From Glandiceps talaboti (Eukaryota > Hemichordata > Enteropneusta > Spengelidae): a stretch of 64,000 nt of DNA. The notes below the pieces were generated by a model. The model worked only from the letters and a program-made list of their open reading frames with translations, did no database searches and had not been told where the DNA came from. Below are positions 61,801-64,000 of this stretch, piece after piece. A program made the position numbers and the translations under genes. The stretch spans positions 12,798,242 to 12,862,241 of the forward strand of contig NC_135565.1 of NCBI RefSeq assembly GCF_964340395.1, read 5' to 3'. Numbering within the stretch: the first letter of the stretch is position 1; the number at the start of each line of letters is the position of its first letter.

Positions 61801-62779
61801 TGCTTGGTACCTGAAACAGAATATTACTGCCTAGGTGCATCATGAAAATAAGGAACATTCGATTTCTTAGTCACCACCATAACTTCCGCCCCATGTGCAT
61901 AAACATACATTACTATGGGCATGCGTGAGAATAAGTCAACCTTCTTGTTCTATTTTGACACTCTAGCGTGAGGTAAAATGCTATTGCATATACTAAGAAT
62001 TGCTTTCCATTTCATTTTTAGGAACTTGGTATTAAACATCCTCTGCATAGAAAGAAACTGCAACTTGCTCTCCGTGCTATAGCATCAGAAGAACCAGACA
62101 AGATGGGAGAACTTGACTATAATTGGGTTGCTAGGTGGCTTGATGATGTTGGCTTACCACAGTATAAGGACTCCTTCAATGAAGCAAGGATTGATGGGAG
62201 AATGTTACATTACTTGACTGTGGTAAGTCATGTGACCAATCTGTGATGTGTAATGCATAGGTCATAAAATATTACTGATATGCAAATTATTTTTTGACGG
62301 TCTTGGCATAGAGTGTGCCTTCACTGGTTCCTGCATACATGCATTTGTATAATGTACACAGGTGACCAGTTATCGCATCTAACTCTCTCATTGGCTGCAG
62401 CAACCACCTGACTAAAAAATACTGCAAAGAATTGTCAGAATTTATATACATTTCCATGGCAACTCAGTATGATGGGTTCAAGATGGCGATAACTAGTTAT
62501 TTGCAGTCTCACATCGTAAACCGATAGGGCCACATGATGATGCAGTATTCAGTATAAGCATGTACCATATCACTTCAGCTCTTGGTCTGTTCAACATTAC
62601 ATACCCAGTGATGAAAATTTCTCGTACTAAATTATTTTCCATTTGTTATTTTTCAGGATGATCTGTTTTATTTGAAAGTCACCAATTCATTTCATCACGT
62701 CAGCATCAAACGTGGAATACAGTGTCTACGAATACAAAACTTTCATCCAAATTGTCTGAAAAGGAGGCCCACTGATGAG
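31018..62779 (+). CDS. Liprin-beta (PPFIBP1/2-type scaffold), 15 coding exons, 3' end off the window
   Basis: Fifteen exons (listed separately) join in phase into exactly 816 codons without a stop. The order is: conserved start with EASDMLAAALEQMDDIIAG (1-25); acidic helical segment ending in a YILKWLSCG motif (to 96); coiled coil (about 105-290) with LTEQVEAQ, KLDLMAELSDLKIKL and LNRYKKVHEMVIHAQGKKG; Pro/Thr/Ser linker (294-554) ending KRSTSAPNL; basic GIKRFFGKLRRS and FKRGGRLRATAGARLGWSKD (600-650); SAM1 (about 662-727); SAM2 (about 740-808). Family knowledge: liprin-beta dimerises through the coiled coil, binds liprin-alpha through SAM domains, and works in active-zone, focal-adhesion and cortical scaffolds. 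The third SAM domain and C-terminus are beyond base 64000. Whether it corresponds to PPFIBP1 or PPFIBP2 cannot be decided; an invertebrate pre-duplication orthologue is likely. Introns carry most of the window's repeats. Confidence 0.96.
31150..31530. repeat. Tandem duplication of about 185 bp x2 in liprin intron 2
   Basis: Each half has ACCTCTGTGATAACAATGGA, CATGGCC, ACCCAG, ACTACAAAATTA, a CTCTGGTGG/CATCTAGTGG block, and TTTGTAATCCTTTGTTTTCA. They fill most of the 545 bp intron. Confidence 0.85.
31636..31850 (+). CDS. Liprin-beta exon 3 (residues 25-96)
   Basis: Acceptor AAATCAG, donor CAG/GTATGT. It encodes an acidic helical region (NVVRVLKLLEDLKESLEEAE) and then TSTYILKWLSCGDALQ, equivalent to the vertebrate TLVEWLQ region. 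It is followed by the 14.2 kb intron 3. Confidence 0.9.
32805..33370. mobile_element. Palindromic element, three tandem copies
   Basis: Copies at about 32808-32948, 32968-33095 and 33221-33364 each read AAAATACGAGTGACCTAAGG, GGCCTTGTCACTATGAGTC, its inverse, then AGTCACAAGTATTTTCCAGC and GGAATAATATAATTAT. Each copy is itself a hairpin. A fourth copy is at 60128-60220. The preceding 31851-32800 holds no recognisable gene. Confidence 0.85.
33789..33923. mobile_element. Short palindromic element with a GACGTTTCGCCCTCAC arm
   Basis: TAGTCTGTAAGATACGTCGTG and GCCCTCAC on the left are mirrored by GTGAGGGCGTCCTGTCACGG, CGTACCTTACAGACTA on the right, about 135 bp overall. It shares the GAAACGTC word with the 1.8-2.2 kb foldback. 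Confidence 0.75.
34246..34720. repeat. Spaced duplication, two copies of about 190 bp
   Basis: 34246-34440 and 34541-34720 share GGGTGAATTTCCTGGTGT, GCAGTGTAC, GTCTG, AGTATGTTG, GGTTGCTATAACGGTAATTA/GGTCGCAGTAACGGTAATTG. Confidence 0.7.
35500..35995. repeat. Degenerate repeat, about 3-4 units
   Basis: The words AGCCTGTCTTCAGACATCAG, GCCAACATTTGTACT and CAGAACCACTTGCCTATTTT recur with drift. No gene is seen from here to 37000. Confidence 0.6.
37005..37195 (+). repeat. Dispersed repeat family 3, copy A
   Basis: GTACCTGAAATAGAATATTA, CTGCCTAGG, CGATTTCTTGGTC, CACCATAACTTC, AAGTCGACCTTCTTGTTCTA and TTTTGACCCTCTAGC appear in the same order at 61808-62003. The last block also occurs at about 15441. 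Confidence 0.85.
37885..38365. repeat. Diverged tandem repeat, about 150 bp x3
   Basis: Each unit has GATCACAGCCAA-like, AGAG..GGCTG, AAGGCAAACTGAA, GCAACTTAAAA-like and GTGTGATACCACATTGC blocks. From 38370 to 40360 I see only intronic DNA with a few weaker internal similarities. Confidence 0.8.
40363..40701. mobile_element. Foldback family 2, copy B
   Basis: TTTAAAGTGGCCATATGGAT at the left and ATCCATATGGCCACTTTAAT at the right, with inner arms homologous to 27001-27363 (AGAAACAACATATGCCAAGT, CACATTGATTTTTCAAGTAG, GGAAGCCATGATAAAA). It confirms a multi-copy foldback family. Confidence 0.85.
41169..41558 (-). other. Open frame of 129 codons, unrecognised
   Basis: An open frame on the minus strand with fairly protein-like composition in the middle (AWYSTNNVLLGQEIYETSWR, later FGFLWWMKLQYLGRST). 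I recognise no family. No matching splice sites or neighbours were identified, and an overlapping frame on the other strand is also open, so chance is quite possible. It lies in liprin intron 3. Confidence 0.15.
41878..42300. mobile_element. Long palindrome (foldback), arms about 170-190 bp
   Basis: Left blocks ACAACCGCTGACATCAGAGC, ATTGATGAACAGAACC, ATTTAATAACACTTGGC are inverted on the right as GCCAAGTGTTATTAAT, GGTTCCATTCATCAAT, GTCTGATGTCAGCGGTTGT. Inner arms also pair (GTATTACA, AGAGGCCAT). No coding sequence. Confidence 0.85.
43790..44340. repeat. Degenerate GGCTAG/CAGGCAAG-rich repeat
   Basis: The words TAGTCTCAGGCAA, GGCAAGGCTAGGCTA and AGTCTTGGAC recur irregularly over about 550 bp. 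No regular unit length. Confidence 0.6.
44425..44505. repeat. ATC trinucleotide microsatellite
   Basis: (ATC)n with CACC and GTC interruptions. A related ATC tract is at 50887-50937. Neither is in a coding exon. Confidence 0.95.
46066..46269 (+). CDS. Liprin-beta exon 4 (residues 97-164)
   Basis: Acceptor ACATTTTAG, donor CAG/GTAATT, phase 0 both ends. Coiled coil: YEEKIERLEGDKESLTLQNS, then VLTEQVEAQTSRLNELQQNV and EHIAKTEQMLQQ. VLTEQVEAQ parallels the family VLTDQVEAQ. Confidence 0.96.
46301..46587. repeat. 88 bp tandem repeat x3 plus partial, with embedded donor consensus
   Basis: CTAGGTGAGTGAGTTAAAGT recurs at 46311, 46399, 46487 and 46575 (exactly 88 bp apart), with CACAGCATTCCTACCTGGGG and AAATTACAATCCCCAAAGTA between. 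It begins about 30 bp after the exon 4 donor. Confidence 0.96.
46842..46892. repeat. GT/GC alternating tract
   Basis: TGCGTGTGTGTG passing into GTGCGCGCGTGTG. Alternating purine-pyrimidine, Z-DNA-prone. Confidence 0.9.
47042..47164 (+). CDS. Liprin-beta exon 5 (residues 165-205)
   Basis: Acceptor TTTACCAG, donor ATG/GTGAGT, phase 0 both ends. SKLEMEKLDLMAELSDLKIK is one of the most conserved coiled-coil segments of the family, followed by LASADKDPEERLKETM. Confidence 0.96.
47680..47751. repeat. Hairpin, arms about 30 bp
   Basis: CAGTGCTAGTCTACGATAGT and TCCTATACAATAC are mirrored by GTATCGTATAGGAACTAGAC and TACAACAGTGC, in liprin intron 5. Confidence 0.8.
47915..48032 (+). CDS. Liprin-beta exon 6 (residues 206-245)
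   Basis: Acceptor CTTTCAG, donor AAAAG/GTAATT, ends phase 1. Coiled coil: NEVADHKIQIREKDDEIEKL, then RNEIIILRKVKEASAALGK. Confidence 0.94.
49020..49345. mobile_element. Foldback element in liprin intron 6, arms about 140 bp
   Basis: CTCTCACATTCATGCTGGCT, TGTCTGCTAATATGTCACTT, CCCTTGTAAGGTGAGCTCTT and ATTGGTTACTT on the left pair with AAGTAACCAATAAGGGGTCA, CCTTACAAGGGG, AATGTGATAATATTAACAGA and AGCTAGTGAGAGAG on the right. The rest of intron 6 (48033-49020, 49345-50110) shows no gene. Confidence 0.85.
50127..50311 (+). repeat. Duplicated acceptor region of liprin exon 7
   Basis: Two copies 102 bp apart: AATAACTCTGCTACTGTTAA...CTGTACAG ending at 50209, and AATAACTCTACTTCTGTTAA...CTGTACAG ending at 50311 (the acceptor that joins in frame). 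Use of the upstream copy would read DISMFLLPYLT and then a stop. Confidence 0.85.
50312..50373 (+). CDS. Liprin-beta exon 7 (residues 245-265)
   Basis: Acceptor CTGTACAG, donor AAG/GTATGT. It encodes DSEASKLKEAVESLMIANNE K; human liprin-beta has a close KKAVESLMAANEEK segment here. Confidence 0.95.
50699..50872. mobile_element. Foldback element, arms about 55 bp, next to an ATC tract
   Basis: GGGCGAGTTCAGGATAA and GAGCTAAAATGTCCA pair with TGGACATTTTAGCTA and TTATCCTGAATTTGCCC. It is followed by an (ATC)n tract at 50887-50937 and then a CCACTGAGGGCGCTAAATGG block that repeats the CCACTGAGGGCAGTACATGG upstream at 50657. Confidence 0.75.
51042..51126 (+). CDS. Liprin-beta exon 8 (residues 266-294)
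   Basis: Acceptor GTTAACAG, donor AAAG/GTAAGT, ends phase 1. It encodes DIRIEELRLSLNRYKKVHEM and VIHAQGKK; family hallmark LNRYKKxxxxVxxAQGKKG. It ends the coiled coil. Confidence 0.96.
51169..51192. repeat. G homopolymer run (about 24 G)
   Basis: An uninterrupted G run just after exon 8's donor. From 51200 to 53400 I see no recognisable gene. Confidence 0.95.
53480..53548 (+). other. Possible liprin-beta cassette exon (8b)
   Basis: A long pyrimidine tract (53410-53475) precedes TGCTGAG/GCCAAG. From 53480 (or 53486 after CCAAG) to 53548 the frame set by exon 8 is open and reads QVRCKRRHSNGDSLSSSPNN KS, 69 (or 63) bases, both multiples of three, and rejoins exon 9 as GDSGVADG. The weak point is the donor, CAG/GCATGG, a GC-type site with poor extension. 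The KRRHS motif fits a PKA-type phosphorylation site. Inference only. Confidence 0.35.
54400..54755 (+). mobile_element. 3' remnant of a non-LTR retrotransposon reverse transcriptase ORF
   Basis: The frame up to the stop at 54755 contains RKTRNQHCQHYTRLSAASDL, then HRFSFFVRRLRHWDELPDII and TPQQFKEAIK. This is the layout of the extreme C-terminus of jockey/CR1-type reverse transcriptase ORFs (R.TR..H...Y......RFSFFPRT...WN.LP....FK). Only the last 85-110 codons remain, so it is a 5'-truncated dead copy in liprin intron 8. The rest of the intron to 56090 shows no gene. Confidence 0.65.
56091..56203 (+). CDS. Liprin-beta exon 9 (residues 294-331)
   Basis: Acceptor TTCCTGTAG, donor GAG/GTACAT, ends phase 0. 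It encodes GDSGVADGDQSDTASTISSQ and then EEFYRDAQKGKE, the start of the low-complexity linker. It is less conserved than neighbours but fixed by reading frame. Confidence 0.88.
56435..56800. mobile_element. Foldback element in liprin intron 9
   Basis: TTTACCCAGACTCTCACCAC, GAGACCACCCAGATGAGAGT on the left pair with ACTCATCTGGGTGGTCTCGT, GTGAGAGTCTGGGTAACT on the right. Arms about 80 bp, loop about 200 bp. Confidence 0.8.
56952..57329 (+). CDS. Liprin-beta exon 10 (residues 332-457)
   Basis: Acceptor CCTAACAG, donor GCG/GTAAGT, phase 0 both ends. It encodes a Thr/Pro/Ser-rich linker: MPSPTATSTPVGAAVHTIPV, TPTPQRPTFQDV, a run of seven Thr, and LKSSSLEELRDIQVQD. Likely disordered, with many S/T-P sites. 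Composition-driven, so conservation cannot be judged by eye. Confidence 0.92.
57360..57795. repeat. Tandem array of about 50-57 bp units filling liprin intron 10
   Basis: ACATAACATATACATTTACA, GCTAAAACAGGAAGTGTTCA and CCAGAAGACTGTA recur about eight times with indels. A solitary related block is at about 16235-16275 (ACTAAAACAGGCAGTGTTCA, then CCAGAAGACTACA). Confidence 0.9.
57880..58171 (+). CDS. Liprin-beta exon 11 (residues 458-555)
   Basis: Acceptor CACCTACAG, donor CTTG/GTAAGT, ends phase 1. A Pro/Glu-rich linker (YPDYSTLPNSPRKPKEAEPE) is followed by GKTGVTFGGKGLLKTKSGGG and KRSTSAPNL; the last motif corresponds to the family KRTASAPNL. Confidence 0.95.
58172..59930. other. Liprin intron 11: no gene seen
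   Basis: AT-rich. 58830-59060 has loosely repeated GTGTAACCAGTGACAAC-like words, and 59147-59176 is a C-rich run (CCCCCACCC). Nothing coding is recognised. Confidence 0.6.
59931..60096 (+). CDS. Liprin-beta exon 12 (residues 555-610)
   Basis: Acceptor ATGTATAG, donor GGCAA/GTGAGT, ends phase 2. It encodes AETEVAGLEEEQQQANRGVG, then SPKEQKKKKKGIKRFFG; the basic GIKRFFGKLRR motif is completed by exon 13. Confidence 0.94.
60128..60220. mobile_element. Fourth copy of the 32.8-33.4 kb palindromic element
   Basis: CAGCCAAGGAAACTACGAGT, GACCTAAGGGGCC, CACTCTGAGTCGCTAGACTC and AGAGTGACAACCCTTAGGTC. It sits 31 bp after the exon 12 donor. Confidence 0.8.
60395..60538 (+). CDS. Liprin-beta exon 13 (residues 610-658)
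   Basis: Acceptor TATAACAG, donor AATGA/GTATGT, ends phase 2. LRRSSSGSWNPDSEPDDEDD, then FKRGGRLRATAGARLGWSKD, matches the family FKRGGTRATAGPRLGWSRD. Confidence 0.96.
60847..61510. repeat. 21 bp minisatellite with a 105 bp higher-order unit, in liprin intron 13
   Basis: The unit is TTGACCAACTGCCATGNNNC-like, 21 bp, about 31 copies. A five-unit block (105 bp) beginning TGCAACTTTGACAAACTGCC recurs at 60861, 60966 and 61071; beyond 61140 units diverge. Because 21 is a multiple of 3, repetitive frames such as LTNCHIS stay open on both strands; they are not genes. The array ends about 20 bp before the exon 14 acceptor. Confidence 0.96.
61533..61683 (+). CDS. Liprin-beta exon 14 (residues 658-708, SAM1 first part)
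   Basis: Acceptor TTGTTACAG, donor AAG/GTAACT. It encodes YIDVPFAKWDSEKVAGWMHE, MGLGNYVSGCRNYVKNGSTL and IKASPHFFEK, the first helices of SAM1. Confidence 0.97.
61808..62003 (+). repeat. Dispersed repeat family 3, copy B, next to the exon 15 acceptor
   Basis: It matches 37005-37195 in order and orientation (CTGAAACAGAATATTACTGC, CGATTTCTTAGTC, CACCATAACTTC, CCTTCTTGTTCTATTTTGAC). It ends about 18 bp before the acceptor at 62020/62021. Confidence 0.85.
62022..62222 (+). CDS. Liprin-beta exon 15 (residues 709-775, end of SAM1 and start of SAM2)
   Basis: Acceptor ATTTTTAG, donor GTG/GTAAGT, phase 0 both ends. ELGIKHPLHRKKLQLALRAI closes SAM1; LDYNWVARWLDDVGLPQYKD and EARIDGRMLHYLTV open SAM2. 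Confidence 0.98.
62657..62779 (+). CDS. Liprin-beta exon 16 (residues 776-816, end of SAM2)
   Basis: Acceptor TATTTTTCAG, donor GAG/GTGAGA, phase 0 both ends. DDLFYLKVTNSFHHVSIKRG, IQCLRIQNFHPNCLKRRPTD E completes SAM2. This is the last exon found in the window. Confidence 0.97.
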
Positions 62780-64000
62780 GTGAGAGGTCATTACCATAGT
62801 TACAATGAATATTCAACAGTTCAGTAAGATGTTTTTTGACCAAATTTTGGACTGCACCCTCTCACTTTGTGAACTGAATCATTGCCATATTCTAATTGTA
62901 AAACTGAACTGAAAACAATACTATCCTATAGCAAGAACTAAAGTCTTGCCTTAGCTTAAATATATCAAGCTAGAACACAGGTTTCCAAACTATGTGGTTT
63001 AGCTTTTTTTAACTTTACTGATTTACTTTATTTCAAGCCGATGTCAGATTCGAACTAAAATTCATGTATAAAGAAAAAGATTCGTCTGACATATGATACC
63101 TGTAGAAAAATGTGGTCTTGAAGAAAAGAATGATTCTATCATTCTGCTAAATAGCATGAATTCGAGAATCTGGGATTAAATTTTGGGCCTTTAAGTGAAA
63201 TTTTATCCATGGCAGGATTGGCTGGCACAAACCATGTATCTAGGCTAATCTCCTGAATGCGGACAATTTCTGCGTTACCGAATTAATGGCTTATGACCAC
63301 CCAGAGACTAAACAAACTACCGATCAAGTGGAACAAAAGATCACAAGGGATTAGGTAGAGGGCAAAAACCTGGGCAAACAGTGATATTTGTCAGAGCAAT
63401 CACCGATTGACAGTCAGTTCACACCTCAAGTAAGGTATCTTTTCATATGGAAATGATTTCGAACCTACAGCGTTTGTGCCAGGGAATCTGGGCATGCTCA
63501 GCATCCAGACACTGTAAACAGAATAAAACTGGAATTGAATACATTGATATACTAACTATACAAACAGTACCGTCATAATGTTTTGCGTATAATAATTGGC
63601 ATTTTCATGACCTTCAACTCTCTGTGACCTACACTTGGATGTTCTGTGGGGCTCACAAAGACACTTCAATCCGAATGAGGATTTTAAAAGTTATCAATAT
63701 CTTAGCTCACTTTAGAGGCCACTAAAATCTGTTTGTTTTTGGAAGAGGTATTATGGCAGTAGGGAACTTGCAATCCAGACTGAGCATGCTCAGACGCAAA
63801 GGACTACGGGATTATCAGTGGTTATTGTAATATCAATCTGGAGCTACCGATAAAATAAACCTCCCACAATGGTCAGGGTGACGATGAATTGATTATTTGT
63901 GGTTACAAACAATGTAACATTATTGTTTACAATGCTAATTGATTAGTATTTATTATCACATTTCCCATGATGCAACATTCAATATGGCGGGTTTGCAAGT
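62780..64000. other. Start of liprin intron 16: no exon seen
   Basis: I looked for the next conserved segment of the family (the WTNHRVMEWLRSVDL-like start of SAM3) in all plus frames and did not find it. GCATGCTCAG words occur twice (about 63493 and 63783). Nothing else is recognised. Confidence 0.55.

Overview
The window is eukaryotic nuclear DNA from an intron-rich, repeat-rich animal genome, most likely a marine invertebrate. The encoded proteins are close to their vertebrate counterparts, introns run from 0.3 to 25 kb, and non-coding DNA is full of minisatellites, foldback elements and TACATGTA-type words. I cannot name the species from sequence alone. Only about 3.2 kb is recognisable protein-coding sequence, in two genes arranged head to head.

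Left, minus strand (about 5.3 kb down past base 1): the 5' part of NAT10, the RNA cytidine acetyltransferase (yeast Kre33, bacterial TmcA family). Six coding exons (5279 down to 686) join in frame to give residues 1-260, ending just before the helicase P-loop. The rest lies off the left edge.

Centre and right, plus strand: a liprin-beta gene (PPFIBP1/PPFIBP2 family scaffold). Fifteen coding exons from 31018 to 62779 join in frame into exactly 816 codons: N-terminal segment, coiled coil, Pro/Thr/Ser-rich linker, basic motif, SAM1 and SAM2. The third SAM domain and C-terminus lie off the right edge. A likely untranslated first exon ends at 5959 near the NAT10 start, so the two genes probably share a roughly 0.6 kb divergent promoter carrying ETS, E-box, CRE-like and NRF1-like sites. 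The first liprin intron would then be about 25 kb, and a later one is 14.2 kb.

Everything else is intronic or promoter DNA. It holds minisatellites (42 bp x7, 40 bp, 52 bp x3, 69 bp x9, 53 bp x6, 88 bp x3, and 21 bp in a 105 bp higher-order form), a 158 bp GA tract, compound GT/CTGT repeats, several long foldback (MITE-like) elements, tRNA-derived SINE-like repeats (one split by another insertion flanked by a 9-11 bp target duplication), and a 3' remnant of a non-LTR retrotransposon reverse transcriptase.

The most striking observation is that tandem duplication has repeatedly copied splice sites. In NAT10 the exon 6 donor is reiterated seven times in a 42 bp, frame-preserving, stop-free array, and the exon 5 donor is triplicated. 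In liprin-beta the exon 7 acceptor is duplicated. A possible cassette exon with an RRHS motif lies in liprin intron 8.
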